Positions 48,518-61,099 of a DNA stretch of 64,000 nt are shown piece after piece. The stretch is taken from positions 311,970,767 to 312,034,766 of the forward strand of contig OW240916.1 of NCBI GenBank assembly GCA_933207985.1. The letters are read 5' to 3'. The DNA comes from Pelobates cultripes (lineage: Eukaryota; Chordata; Amphibia; Anura; Pelobatidae). The position numbers and the translations under genes are program-made. Under the pieces are notes generated by a model that had not been told where the DNA came from, did no database searches, and was given only the letters and a program-made list of their open reading frames with translations. Position 1 is the stretch's first letter. The number at the start of each line of letters is the position of its first letter.

Positions 48518-48653
48518 GTAGACAACCTTCGGCACTCCAGATGTTGTGAACTACATCTCCCATAATTCTTTTTTTTATCCATATTGCCGGCAACACATCA
48601 GGGGAGATGTAATCCACAACATCTGGAGTGCTAAAAGTTGCGTACCCCTACTA
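48518..48653. mobile_element. hAT-like short MITE, hairpin
   Basis: GGCACTCCAGATGTTGTGAA...ACATCTCCCAT and the inverse GATGTAATCCACAACATCTGGAGTGC pair for about 40 bases. Best of the three relatives (1258, 54395). Confidence 0.65.
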
Positions 48654-48659
48654 TAGATC

Positions 48660-51415
48660 AATGTGTTTAATAGTGTCGCTTTACCCTCCCTAAGCTGCCT
48701 AAAATATTAAGTGACTTATGGTGTCTAGCAGGCAAATATCAAGCTTCTGAATACCAAATAATTTGTACACAATGTTACTTAAAGAGTTACTGTCAAAATT
48801 AATGATTTCTGATTTTAACCAAGCTTTGCAAGTTCCGAAGTCACTGAAATCGCAAAATGACTCAGCTGTTGTTGTCTGTGCCTATAAAGCCTTGAAAATC
48901 TGCCACACTGCTTTTACGCCCTTAATTGAAATGTTAATGATGTGATTCAAATTTGCTTCCTTTCTTATAATAGAATAAAAGTGTAATACTCACAACTTTA
49001 CGCTGAACGCCAGTCGTGTAGACTTTGCCCGTTGCCGAACACTCACTCACAGACAAAAACAGATTGCTGTTTCTAACAGAAGATATATGTATTTTGTGAT
49101 GTGAGTATAAAGCGGCTTATCTGCATTCACAGATTTTTAAGTAAACAGTATTCCTTCACTTGTCAGGTGGATTGTGCGCTAAATGCTAAACACATATTTT
49201 TCTGATGATAATTCTAACATTTACCCACACTTGGTAGAAGTAATTTCCTTTTTCATATTTATTTATGTTTTCACTCCATCAATACAGTAATCCCTCAAGT
49301 CTAGCGCTGAAGCGTTAGCATTCTCTCATTTAGTAGGAGCCCATTTTTACATTTGTAACCTTGAATTCTCTGGCAAACTAATGCTAATTGCGGTGGGGGG
49401 GGGAGGGGAGGTAGTGGGAGGAATGACAGAACCGTTGCAGCAAAATAAGCAATATTCTTTTAATTTGTTTCAGCTACTTAAAGGAAATCTGATCCAGAGG
49501 ACCTTGCTTAAATATGCTGTTGTACAAGCTCGTATAGTGTTAGCGCTAGACAGCTGCTTTTGTCCAGCGTTTTACCAAAGAATTATTTCATGTAGTGAAA
49601 TATTAGACGGCTAGTATCTTACCGCATTGTACTTTCTGAGCAAAATTGAAATCATTCCATTTAGAGGCTCACATATTTTGAATGCATCAGTAGTCTGTTA
49701 AGGTGCCATGATCATTTCCCATGCTTTCCCTAAAGAATTGAATTTTCATGAATCCTGATAACATTCAAAGAGGAGTACTTAGCAACATATCTCAATGGTT
49801 GGCTCAGTCATAGCTTGTGTTTCATGTAACTTCAATACAGTGGGAAAAACAATGACAGTCAGTGAACCCATGTAGCGTTGAAGATAGACTGCACATTATG
49901 GGCTGATAGCATTGTATTCCTTTGAGTGCAGGTATCATCATTCAGAAAAGTATCTTCTGTTTTTTTGGGTTTTTTTTGGAGAAGGGGTTCTTTTTTTTAA
50001 GTAGGATCCTAATAACAGTGCTATTGGCTGTAGGTAATTACATTTCTTCCCGAACCGACTCAGAGTTTTCTCACAGTTGATTTTAGAAGGCCACTCAGCC
50101 TATGACATGACCTTAACAAGCAGCTAAACACCAAACAAAGACTAATTGACACAAAATGAAATAACATGGTAAACAAACATTTATACTAGATTCAGCAATG
50201 CATACCATGAGGTCTAAAACATGCAAACAAAAGCCAGGGTTTGTTCGTTCGTTCATTCATTCATTCTATCCATCCATGCTTCCTTTCGTCCTTACATGCT
50301 TCTGCCCAGTTCTTTTAGATCACAATCTGTGCTTTGGTTGGAAATGCTGTGTTTTGGTTAAAAATAGTGTTCCATTGCTAAGCCTTCCAGCAACAATGCA
50401 GGGTGACTTAAACAGTTCTACCTGTGCTAATTCTCCTATCCAGTAAGGCCTTCTGGGAGAATTGAGGAATAGGTCTCATGTTTAACTATCATTATAACTT
50501 TCTTTAGATAGACTGACTGACAGACAGGCAGACAGAGAGAGAGAGAGAAAGAGAGATTTCCTTTACAAATAGCAAAAACAGCCACAGGTATAATTTAACG
50601 CCCATAAAAATATGTTGATAGATTAGAAAACAGACAGAATAGCATATTATATAATGAAACTATGGTGGGGTGCAAGTGAGTTGTATAATTACAAAAAGAG
50701 GTGCTGTCAGCCCCCGTCTGCATCCTATGCATTTATACGTTCACAAAAAGTGAAACATTTAATACATATGGTATAAATGAGGCATACATTAAAATACTGG
50801 TGCACAAAATATCACAAGCGTAAAGACAGTTTTGGAGGACCACATGCTGTACAATACAAAGATCCTTCAAGAAAAGTTTGTAGATTGCTTTTCATCAATT
50901 AACAGCTTTTCACATTGGAGTAAAAATAGCTGTTTTCTGCAGCCCAATAATAGTATATCACACGTTTTACTATATTACAATAGAGCAAAGTTTGCTGTGA
51001 AACTCAGGATCAATGCTCCCAATTCTATGAGTAAATAAAACAAGTTATATTTCATCTGCTTTTCTACCTGAATACCTACTAATTGTATTGGTCCTTCAAA
51101 GGTGTTTTTTACATTTATTATTTATACATGCAATTTATAAAAGTATAATAGAATCATGGTCCCTTAATAAAGAAGTAGAAAATGCCTTATACTTGTATGA
51201 TTTATGCTCAAACCATTAATTTGCAGAGGTTCTTTCATTTTGTTCTGTAAAGTTTATTAAAAAAATCTCTAAAAGAAAAGTTTTGAATTGCTTTGTGTAG
51301 AGCAATTGTTATCAAAGCTCAATATTTGAGTCCTAGTTATAGTAATGAATGCTGAAAATGGTCAGCCTTTCAAACATCTCTGTATCTGCTGTTGGAAAAA
51401 AAGCTGCCAATAAGT
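48660..51415. other. Intronic DNA, nothing recognised apart from simple repeats
   Basis: A G-rich run at 49393-49425 (GGTGGGGGGGGGAGGGGAGG). CATT/TTCG simple repeat at about 50241-50268. GACA/GA-rich run at about 50515-50557. Confidence 0.4.
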
Positions 51416-51419
51416 CAAC

Positions 51420-51974
51420 TTAAAGGAACACTATAGTCACCTAAATTACTTTAGCTAAATAAAGCAGTTTTAGTGTCTAGATCATTCCCTGGCAATTTCA
51501 CTGCTCAATTCACTGTCATTTAGGAGTTAAATAACTTTGTTTCTGTTTATGCAGCCCTAGCCACACCTCCCCTGGCTATGATTGACAGAGCCTGCATGAA
51601 AAAAAACAACTGGTTTCACTTTCAAACAGATGTAATTTACCTTAAATAATTGTATCTCAATCTCTAAATTGAACTTTAATCACATATAGGAGGCTCTTGC
51701 AGGGTCTAGCAAGCTATTAACATAGCAGGGGATAAAAAATCTTAATTAAACAGAACTTGCAATAAAGAAAGCCTAAATAGGGCTCTCTTTACAGGAAGTG
51801 TTTATGGAAGGCTGTGCAAGTCACATGCAGGGAGGTGTGACTAGGGTTCATAAACAAAGGGATTTAACTCCTAAATGGCAGAGGATTGAGCAGTGAGGCT
51901 GCAGGGGCATGTTCTATACACCAAAACTGCTTCATTAAGCTAAAGTTGTTCAGGTGACTATAGTGTCCCTTTAA
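51420..51974. mobile_element. T2-like MITE, complete, 555 bp
   Basis: It starts TTAAAGGAACACTATAGTCA and ends TGACTATAGTGTCCCTTTAA. The terminal inverted repeats extend well over 100 bp (GCAGTTTT.GTGT, CACTGCTCAAT, ATTTAGGAGTTAAAT, CTAG.CACACCTCC on both sides). TTAA at each end is the presumed target duplication. TTAAAGGRR is the motif of the Xenopus T2 MITE group; a piggyBac-type transposase is the usual suspect. Non-coding. Confidence 0.85.
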
Positions 51975-51979
51975 GCAAT

Positions 51980-54390
51980 TTACAATTGTGCTTCACAAAG
52001 GAAAATAAGCCTTCTTGAAACCTGTTAATAATATCCATATTAACTATCAGAGCCTTGAAAATACTCCTTGATCAGCTACCATCGAGAACATCTTAAAAGA
52101 TAGTTACTGAATGTGATAAAACAATCCCTCTAGGCACAGGATTCTGTATATTTGTTGTTCTTGTAAAAAGAACAATTTCCTCAGCTGTAGGCAAAATCTC
52201 ATTTTCTTAAGTCTAGTGATCTCTGGTCCTTTGCTTAGTTCTGTTTATTTAATGTCCAATAAAACCATCTAACATACAGTTACCGGCAAATCAATCTTAA
52301 GACTGAATGCCCCTTTTAATATGTTATCCCTAGGTATTGTTTGTCAGAGTTAATGGTCTCAACAAAGAGTATTCCTATATTTCACATCGAAGAGAAGGTG
52401 AAAAAATACCAACAACTTAATCTAAGTGGAGATCATCATTCCAGAATATATTGAAACATCCTCCATAAAAAGTATTGCAGTCAGTTAAAGCAAGTCTACA
52501 GGAGAGGAAGGATCTGTCAGAGAGACAATGTAAATAAAGAAAGACACAATCAGGGAAAAAAAAATATTAACTTCTTTGATTAAGATGTGTATTTTTGTTC
52601 TGGTGAATTTAACACCACCTACAAGGCTATTGACAATAGCCCCAGGGAGTAACATCGTAACATATACAATAGGAAAAACATCAGTGCACCTACACGAATC
52701 AGGAGTACTCATCAATGGTCCATGAGTTGACTTCCTCCTTACATTTTAATTGAATTATGAAAATAATGTTACAAGATAACAATAATTAAAACAAATCAAA
52801 ATAATGTTAGATTAAAATATATAAGGAAAGAACTATGAAGAAAAATATAAATAAATAAATGCAGTACTTGAATGGTATTTTAAATAGACATCTTCAAGTG
52901 GACAATTAAGGACCTTTCTAGATATATAGTATGGCCAATGCCCAAGTGCCTGTATTAGACATTTATTTATTTATTTGTATTAATTTGTGAACTGCACTAA
53001 TTTTTACACACACAAAATAAAAAAAAATATAAAAATACATATCAAATCAATTATCATGGGGTTGCGTATTTCTTTTACTGTGATTATTTTGATTAATGAT
53101 TTATCAGACATTGAGATTCTCCAAGTTAAAAGAGCTGCAGGTAGAATCTTGATAACTTTGGAGACTATGTCTTCTTCGGAAAAAAAAACTGCCTTTAAAC
53201 TGCTAATGAATTTTCATCATAGTAATTATGTCTGTTATAAAACTGCAAGTTTCAGCAGTGATAACTATATTGTTCGAAAGATTTAAACAGGACTAAATAA
53301 AAAAAAAAAAACAATCTTTATGGAGCAACTTGCTTGCCGTGCCAAACATTCAATATCTGATTTTAACATACCCAATTAAGAGAGTTAAGTTTGATGTATT
53401 TTTCTAGTTAATACACACTGCTAATTTACTTGTACTATAATAAATTTTAAAATGCATTCCTGTGTTGGAAGATTAACCAGAATTTTGTAGTGGGAGCTGA
53501 GTCAATGGACCGTACAGATACCAAGCTTTGAAATGGCTTCAGTTGAATGCAAACATGTCAGTTGACTGCTTATTATGCTCGTAAAAATGTTTGAGGTCCG
53601 TCTGAAAAAATGCATGACATGCTGAAATGTCAAAAAAAGGTATTTTGAAGATAAACCATGCAAACAAACTAGAACACAAAAGAAGTAAATGCCATATACA
53701 AGGAGACACGTAGTTTAGATTATAAACATAATCAGAATATGTGATGTTTTCTTTCTAAGCCACGAATCATGGACTCTTGTTAGACTTTCCTCTTACTAAC
53801 ACAGACATCGTTCCTTGATGATAAAGAAAACAATTGCGTTTCACTTGCGAGATACCACTGGTTCTTGAACAATGCAGTATTTTCATTTTTGTTCTACAGT
53901 ATTTAATATCATGTAAACACAGGCTAAGGTAATTACATAATTACTGCTGAAATAAAGCCAATAATAATTTTCTAAATACACTAACACATCACTGTAAATA
54001 GTTCAGTGGCAAATTACTCAGACTTGGGACATAATAGTTTGCTTAAGTAAATTGGAGAGTTTACACTGTACTGTATACAGAATAAACATATAAATAGATG
54101 AAAGGAAAGTGCATTCCTGTTGCATTTTAGAGCCAGATGAATCTCAGTGTTTTACAAAAAATGGGCAGGAGTTGTAAGTCAACAGCAGAAACTCTGAAAC
54201 CACCCCAGATTCTTCTGCGTGGGTTCCAACAGTGGAGTCCCATGAGTTGTGATTCTGGGTGGAGGAGTTAAAAGAGGCAAGCTAGTGACTTGCAGAATGG
54301 GGGATAAATGGGAGGCCTGCTACCTGTGCACTACGGGAAACACAGTTTAGACAGAAATAAAGTGCTAAGGAAAGCCATCATTTGAAATCT
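51980..54390. other. Intronic DNA, nothing recognised
   Basis: AT-rich. The ORF at 52987-53286 (99 codons) has no resemblance to a known family, lacks splice signals of note and lies in low-complexity sequence. Confidence 0.4.
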
Positions 54391-54394
54391 ACAG

Positions 54395-54478
54395 AGGTTG
54401 GCTGATGGTTCACTGTTTTATTATGGGCAATCTAGGCCGCGTATTTGGAGTGCTGAAGGTTGCCAATCCCTGGCTTAG
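54395..54478. mobile_element. hAT-like MITE remnant
   Basis: TTGGAGTGCTGAAGGTTGCCAAT and an upstream TTATTATGGGCAATCTAGG resemble the right part of the 48518 element (CTGGAGTGCTAAAAGTTGC). Heavily decayed. Confidence 0.4.
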
Positions 54479-55404
54479 ATGGACACAGGAGCATGAGGCA
54501 CCCTAAGTCTTGCATATATTGGGCATACGATAATCAAAGGCAAAAGTACATTATACAGCAGTGTTTTTATCAAGCTAATTGGTGAGTTTATTTTGCTTGA
54601 AATGTTGTGATATTTACGGCTAGAGGTGAGAGGTTGTTTTTTTTTTGCTAAGGTATTTAAATTGTATCAGATTTAATGAAGTAATACAATGGGTTTCTGA
54701 TGGTCCTTATGAAAGCTAACAACCAAACCCAACAGAAAATTCTATGCTATAAAAAATAAACATGGTTGCATGGCAAAATAAAAAGACTAAGTTGTACACG
54801 CAATATTACTGCTACCTAACGATAGATTGTCTAGAAACCAGTCGGTGTTGTATAGTCTATGTTCCTTTTTTGATTTGTTAACCAGCATCACACCACCATC
54901 TCTGTATTAAAGCAGAGATCCTTGAAGCACTTAAAGACATTAGTGATTGCACAGTAGAGCTGCTAGCGGGAAGAATGTGTCAAGTGACAAGTCACCAAAC
55001 CAGACATAGATATGAGCTTTTGTTACTGTTCTATGTACGCTTCCTACATGTAAGATAACTAGAGACATCTGTAACATGAAGTATGTTAAGTGCATCAATA
55101 ATACTTAAAGCAGACCATGTATGAAGACAAGCTGACCCAAGTTTGAATTATTTCCAAATCGACAAACATAGCACAACGTTGATGCAAATTAACAATGTGT
55201 CCAGCATGTAATGGGGGAGAGGCTGGTTTAATTAGGTAAAACTCCAACCAATCTTGGGAGCTGGGCTCTAATGTTGCTAGAATCCTAACCTTTTATTTAA
55301 AAATAAAATGTAATATGTATAATGTAATATAAAAAATATTTTTCTTCGTTTTGTAATTTATTTTTATACCTATTCACTTTTGTGATAGATTGATTATTTG
55401 ATTT

Positions 55405-55484
55405 TTAACCCCTTAAGGACCAAACTTCTGGAATAAAAGCGAATCATGACATGTCACACATGTCATGTGTCCTTAAGGGGTTAA
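55405..55484. mobile_element. 80-bp hairpin MITE, copy C
   Basis: TTAACCCCTTAAGGAC ... GTCCTTAAGGGGTTAA with perfect central stem CATGACATGT-CAC-ACATGTCATG. Confidence 0.85.
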
Positions 55485-56914
55485 AGAGCAGATGCTATGG
55501 GTTAAAATTCTAATTAAAAGATTGATATAATACATGGCTTACCATGGTGTTTTCATGTCTGCTTTGTCTTGGGTAACTGTGAACTTTAAGAAAAATGTAA
55601 AATAATATCTAATTTTGCATAGTGGTTTTCTTTTGCAGGTAACGCAAAGTTCTTTTGGCTTACATTCAGATTAACAGTTTATTAGTAGCTCTAAATGGAT
55701 ATACCTCAGTTGGTCACTTCTCACTTGATTGGTGAAAAAAAAATCAACACTTACCATCAAGCATCCTTTTTCCCATCAACCACCTCTTTTTTTTGGTCAC
55801 AAATCAAACAAACAATTTGCAAGTTGTTTGTTTTGTGATTAGTATACATGGACTGTGTTGTCTTCTTAACAGAAAATAAGCTTAGTATGCCCTTTGTCTG
55901 TGTATCTTTTCAAATCTTATTCAATTTGCTTGTTACTATGTGCTGTGCCTATTGTTTATTTTTTTTTGTTTATAAGTCTACGTAGATTTGAAAACATCTC
56001 TCTGGTTGCTGTAAGTATCTTCTGCCCAACCAGTTTGGCAGAACCAAGTGTTGGACTGCCAGCCATCAAACTAAAAATGATCTATATACAAGAATCATAG
56101 AACACTTTTACATTATGCTAATTCCTTCTGTGGACTAATTAACCCCTTCTCTACTGGAAAAGTCTACTCTCATTGATCTGCCAGGCTAATACTACATAAT
56201 TAGCACTAACAAATAATAATATGGATTTTGTTCCAGGGGTCAGCCTGTGGGATTACTTATAAAAGGTTTTGTAAATTTCACAAGATATCTACACAGATGT
56301 CTGTTAAGAAGAAAAATGACATGCTAGAATAGCACTTGCAGCCTGGACCGTAAAGTAGTCTCAGATTCTTGAAGCTCACATTGCCGATACATTTTTTTGG
56401 AATAATATAAATAATAATAATATCACCACACAAATGCTGGGAAAAATCAGAGCAGCTTGTTAAAAATAATAATTCACAAAGCGAAGGTAAATATATTAGA
56501 AAGAATCGACCAGTCTTGATAAATTAGACAAGGCCACAAGGGTTTACTTCTCAAATCTATAAAGGTCCCTGAGTATCTAATTATTTTTTTAAAAAAGGAC
56601 AGGAGATATTTTATGCCCTCATTTGCTTTTGTCATTTACTTAACTCACCCTTTGTTATTCATATTTTTAAAAGTGCAATACACATGTAAATAAAATTTTG
56701 TTTATCTCAATGTTTGTGTATTTTTGTACCTGTGTGTGTGAGCGTGTGTGTGTATGTGTTATGAATACTTTCACTGCCAATCAAAAACTTGCTAAATTTA
56801 TTTTCTTTTCCCCTGAAGCTAGCAGGAATATTTGAGCATGTTTTAGTTCTTTCTAACATACATATATGTTTTTTTAGAGTGGTGTTATGCAGAAATTATG
56901 ATCTTGTGCAATGA

Positions 56915-57350
56915 AAGAAGTTTGCCTGGTCTGAGGAATCACGTTTTCTTTTAGATCAGGTGGATTGCTGGGTGCGTCATTTACCTGTGGGAAGAGATGG
57001 CAGCAGGATGCACTATGGGAAGAAGACAGGCCGGGGGATGCAGTGTTATGATCTGGGCAATGTTCTGGATCCTGGCATTCATGTGAATGTTACTTTGACT
57101 TGTACCACCTACCCAGAGATTGCTGCAGACCACGTACACCCCTTCATGGCAATGGTGTTCCCTGATGCCAGTGGCCAAATTCAGCAGGATAATCCATCCT
57201 GCCACACCGCACAAATTGTTCAGGAATGGTTTAAGGAACATGACAAAGAGTTCAAGGTGATGCCTTGACCTGCAAATTCCCCACATCTCAATCCGATTTA
57301 GTATTTGTGTGATGTGCTGGAAAAACAAATCCAATGCATGGAATCATTGA
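56915..57350 (+). pseudogene. Tc1/mariner transposase, C-terminal remnant (inactive)
   Basis: The translation from about 56925 reads WSEESRFLLDQVDCWVRHLP, then after a gap VNVT...ADHVHPFM, QQDNPSCHTAQIVQEWF, HDKEFKV, then HLNPI-stop-YLCDV. This follows Tc1-type transposases (W-DE-RF, QQDNAPCHKA, WPxxSPDLNPIEHLWD). The second catalytic aspartate (QQDN) is present. The third acidic residue, expected after LNPI, is a TAG stop, and another TGA falls just before PANSPHL. The N-terminal DNA-binding part and terminal repeats are not visible. Dead copy. Confidence 0.85.
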
Positions 57351-57353
57351 TCA

Positions 57354-57356
<3 letters not shown>

Positions 57357-57396
<40 letters not shown>
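57357..57396 (+). repeat. (TA)n microsatellite
   Basis: An uninterrupted TA run of nearly 40 bp between the Tc1 remnant and the CR1 copy. Confidence 0.9.
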
Positions 57397-57397
<1 letters not shown>

Positions 57398-57400
<3 letters not shown>

Positions 57401-58570
57401 CATAGAAACATAGAATGTGACGGCAGATAAGAACCATTCGGCCCACCTAGTCTGCCCAATTGTCTAAATACTTTCATTAGTCCCTGGCCTTATCTTATAG
57501 TTAGGATAGGATAGCCTTATGCCTACCCCACGCATGCTTAAACTCCTTTACTGTGTTAACCTCTATCACTTCAGCTGGAAGGCTATTCCATGCATCCACT
57601 ACCCTCTCAGTAAAGTAATACTTCCTGATATTATTTTTAAACCTTTGCCCCTCTAATTTAAGACTATGTCCTCTTGGTGTAGTAGTTTTTCTTCTTTTAA
57701 ATATAGTCTCCTCCTTTACTGTGTTGATTCCCTTTATGTATTTAAATGTTTCTATCATATCCCCCCTGTCAAGGTTATACTCCCCAACATGCAAACCAGA
57801 GGATAATAAAGGCGAACACAGATAGACGTATTACCGGACTTTAAAGTGGCCGGACTTAACGTAGGAATGAGAGATAAGAATAGTCAAACACGCCAACGTC
57901 AGGAATACAGAGATACGGGGAAACGAAATAGACAGAGCCAAGGTCAGGGAGCCAGAAATAAGAATAACCAACAAACAAGCCGAAGTCAGGAACGAGAGAA
58001 AAGACAACTACTAAGAACGCCCTCTCGGGCTAGAATAAACCACGACAGGGCAGGGAAGTGATGTCAGAAGGAGGTTAATATAGGGCAAGGTGAATGCTGA
58101 TAGGCAGGGACAGAATTGAAGGAGGTATAAGTAGATAGTGGCAATAGGCCACTATCTCTTTAAATTTGAAGTCCATGATATCCCTGCCGGCTAACTTGTG
58201 CGCGCACGCACGTCCCCTGGCGCTCTCCCAGATGCGCGCGTGTCCCCGGAGGTGCACGGCGCGACACCCGCCAGCGATCCACACCGCCCGAGATGAGAGG
58301 ACGGACGGCGGGACCGGAACGGCGCGGGACACCAGGTATGACACCCCCTTTCTCGTCTTTCCTCCAAGCTATACATGTTAAGTTCCTTTAACCTTTCCTG
58401 GTAAGTTTTATCCTGCAATCCATGAATCAGTTTAGTAGCCCTTCTCTGAACTCTCTCTAAAGTATCAATATCTACTTGCAGAACCCTCAAACTCCCAGGC
58501 CTCTGGTAGAGGACCCGAGAATGAGGAATAAACATACCACCCAGGAGGGGTGAGAAAATCATTGTTTTTT
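57398..58570 (-). mobile_element. CR1-like LINE 3' end, third copy, split by a solo LTR
   Basis: On the minus strand the 3' part (57766 down to 57398) and the 5' part (about 58570 down to 58349) join in one reading: [15 protein letters not shown]...SLEERRERG on one side and RGDMIETFKYIKG...WNSLPAEV on the other. The tail CATTCTATGTTTCTATG is at 57398-57414. This copy extends about 170 bp further 5' than the other two. The break is exactly at the inserted LTR (57767-58343). Confidence 0.85.
57767..58343 (-). mobile_element. Solo LTR, 577 bp, inserted into CR1, with 5-bp target duplication
   Basis: The ends TGTCAAGG ... GGTATGACA are inverted (TGTCA/TGACA). CCCCC flanks it (57762-57766, 58344-58348), and removing the insert and one CCCCC restores the CR1 sequence seen at 15115 with one mismatch. 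Orientation is minus, judged by similarity to 34198-34761 and by the CpG-rich segment being upstream. Apparent ORFs at 57846-58061 and 58075-58381 lie within it and are non-coding. Whether the family is Gypsy or ERV is not determined. Confidence 0.8.
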
Positions 58571-58572
58571 AA

Positions 58573-58629
58573 TATATATATATAGAAACAATGTAAACAA
58601 ATACATACATATATATATATATATATATT
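58573..58629. repeat. AT-rich simple repeat
   Basis: Two (AT)n runs separated by GAAACAATGTAAACAAATAC. Confidence 0.75.
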
Positions 58630-58772
58630 TGTCCAAAGAGTTAGTAGCACTCGCGGTATTGATCCTGAAGAAAGTCCTATATACAGGACTGAAACGTTGA
58701 TCGTGTTTTAATGTTTTCAAATAAAGATTGGACTTTTTAACTCCGTGAGTGCTGCTACCTCTTTGGACAAAT
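58627..58772 (+). mobile_element. Hairpin-bounded element with hammerhead-like motif and AATAAA
   Basis: The outer arms TTTGTCCAAAGAGTTAGTAG / CTACCTCTTTGGACAAA and GCACTCGCGG / CCGTGAGTGC are inverted. The interior holds CTGAAGAAAGTCCT...AGGACTGAAACGTTG and AATAAA (58720-58725). Looks like a terminal repeat of a retroelement; no coding capacity. Confidence 0.6.
58665..58700 (+). ncRNA. Hammerhead-like core motif, copy 3 (best stem)
   Basis: CTGAAGA, A, perfect stem AGTCCT-ATATAC-AGGACT, then GAAACGTTGATC. The stem II hairpin is 6 bp. Compared with a canonical hammerhead there is one extra A before the stem and no clear NUH cleavage site after a stem III, so it may be inactive or a different structured motif. 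Confidence 0.4.
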
Positions 58773-58814
58773 GAATACTAAAGCCCTAACTAGCACCTGG
58801 CAACCAAGGGACAT

Positions 58815-58894
58815 TTAACCCCTTAAGGACACATGACATGTGTGACATGTCATGATTCCCTTTTATTCCAGAAGTTTGGTCCTTAAGGGGTTAA
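58815..58894. mobile_element. 80-bp hairpin MITE, copy D
   Basis: Same family in the opposite orientation to copies A-C (AATAAAAGGGAATCATGAC lies on the minus strand). The centre stem is intact. It lies about 40 bp right of the hammerhead-like element. Confidence 0.85.
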
Positions 58895-58899
58895 GCATG

Positions 58900-60615
58900 A
58901 GTGCAAGAGATTTTTTCATTTTTTCTTATCTATATATATCATAACTGCAAATGTTGCCACAAGCTAAACACTGAACATTCCACTGATCAATATTCCAGTC
59001 TATTGGTTTCTCTATTGGGTTAATTACAAAAATCTAACATGTCATAATATCATGTGGCTGCAAGGAAAAACTAAAGTTAAATAAGAGGACAGCATGATAA
59101 CACTGCTGTACGTCTGCACGTTTCGTTATTATTATTTTTGCAATATGTTATCCTTATTTTATTGCATTCTCTGCAAAGATCTAACACACAAACATAAAGC
59201 ATATACCAGCGAAGTCCTAAATCACTGATTAAATACAAAACACATATATATAATAATGAAATAGAATTGCAATAAATCCTGAGCTAATATAATGAAAAAA
59301 GGAACAATGGAAACTATTTTACGCTGTAGCTTCTATAATTTTAAAATGATGGGAACAGGTGACAACAGCTTTCAAAATCAATCAGATAAATACGGAATAT
59401 ATAACAGAAAGAGGCGAAACATTGTGCTGACATTCATATGATAAGGAGAACCATCAATATTTTAGTATTGGCCTCTTTTATATTAATTGATTCACCAATC
59501 CATTACCCCTTGGAAGCCATGAAACGTGGACTGTGGCTCTAAAATATCACCCATATGTGACCTCGGGAAGCTCACTTATGTTCATGGGAGGACAAGAGCT
59601 GATAGGTGGACAGGTCAGTGAAAACCTACAAATTGGTAGGTATTGCTTTATGGGTTACCACACAGAGTGGCTATCTACTAAATTCTAAATTGTTCACCGG
59701 AAACTTATTACGGAAGCCGAACAGGAAAACAAAAAAGCTGAATTAAAGAGTATTCCATTGGGGCTATTCTATCTTTCTATCTGTTTCCTGTCCTATAATA
59801 TTTGTAAGCAATTAATAAAAATATGAAAATTACAAATTTAAAAATGACCCTAATTCTTGAATCCTACATCATTTTTGCCGCTTGTAATATTTTTTTTTAG
59901 TAGAACATTTCTTTTTGAAATAAGGTATGTAAATTAAAGGCACCCAAAAAAGTCTCCCCTCGGTTTAATGTACCCAAAAGTGTATTCTTAAGAGACTGAA
60001 ATTTTCTATGAGACTGTTTCTACATAGATCCATAAATATAACACTACAAATCTTTTATTTCCAGTGGACATGCTTTATTGTACCCTTGCATGTGTTTTAT
60101 TATGATTCCATTCTTGAATTTTTCATAAGGAAATCCTACATCAGAGTAAGTGGCATAACCTGGTCTAAGTCAAGTCATTTTATTTGGTGCTAAGAGTCTG
60201 GATCAGATTAAATCTTTGGATTGGGACACAATGGTTCCAAAGCCCAAAAGTGTTAGCACCTAATATGGCATACAAAGTCCCCTATGTGTTTTATGAAGAC
60301 AGCTGCTTTTTTGGTTTTATAAAAGCATAGATAGCATGTCTGGAGCACCAGCCTTTTAAGTCTGCTTTGCTATTCTTTGAAAGACTTAAATCCTCTATAT
60401 CATATTTAAATGTATGCATGTTGTTTGATGTGGGACCTGCAAGGTATAGAAATGTCTGCCATGTCAAGTACAATGAACGCATTACTGGCCAGTGGACAGT
60501 GCCAAAAACAAAGCAAAAGCAAACATAATAGTTTCATTAACACTGCTGACGATTATATCATATGCCAGCTGATTTTTCTCTCCCGTAGCTCCTCTCACAC
60601 CTTGCCCCTCTGTCA
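58900..60615. other. Intronic DNA, nothing recognised
   Basis: AT-rich; no repeat family or exon identified. Confidence 0.4.
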
Positions 60616-60619
60616 ATAT

Positions 60620-61095
60620 TGTGTCCTATAGAAGTTAATTCAATATACTAACCTTTACCTACAAAGCTCTAAACAATTCTAGCAGCGGTTACATTTCTGC
60701 ACTAATTCATAGGTACGCCCCTTCTCGAATTATCCGCTTAACCGGTGACCTTCTCCTGTCCACTGCTTGCAACCCTTACTGCTAACTCATGCTTGCAGGA
60801 CTTCTTGCGGGTGGCTCCTTTTCTTTTGAACAGCCTGCCTACAACCATCAGACTCTTCTCTAGTCTTTAATCATTTAAGAAGTTTCTTTAAAGCCATCAC
60901 TTCAGAAAAGCACATGGCCTCCCAAAGTAACTTCTAGTCTCTTGCTCTATCCTAAAGGGCCACACTCTACTCTTACCCTCCGGGTCTGCTACTTTCCCAT
61001 CTTGCTGCTTGATTGCTATCCCCCTCGATGCCTTTCCCATAGACTGTAAGCTTGTTTGATCAATCTATTGTTCCTGTATCATTTTTTTATTGTCT
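60620..61095 (+). pseudogene. L2-like LINE, ORF2 C-terminal remnant and 3' part
   Basis: Translation gives TFTYKALNNSSSGYISALIH, a 'YAPSRIIRLTGD' block and, after a frame break, SCGWLLFF and ...VFNHLRSFFKAI. This follows the end of L2-type reverse transcriptases (KALH-L-P-YLS-LI, R-LRS, A-P-LWN-LP, FK-LKT-L). Then comes a CCCATAGACTGTAAGCTTG tail. Several stops and shifts; dead. Confidence 0.6.
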
Positions 61096-61099
61096 CATT

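Noticed and set aside
52987..53286. 99-codon ORF as a possible small gene
   Set aside because: AT-rich low-complexity start, no recognisable family, and no splice or promoter signals.
56981..57334. 117-codon minus-strand ORF
   Set aside because: Shadow of the Tc1 transposase remnant on the plus strand.
57846..58381. Several 71-123 codon ORFs, one Gln/Arg/Asn-rich
   Set aside because: They fall inside the solo LTR; their composition follows the repeated LTR motifs and CpG-rich segment.
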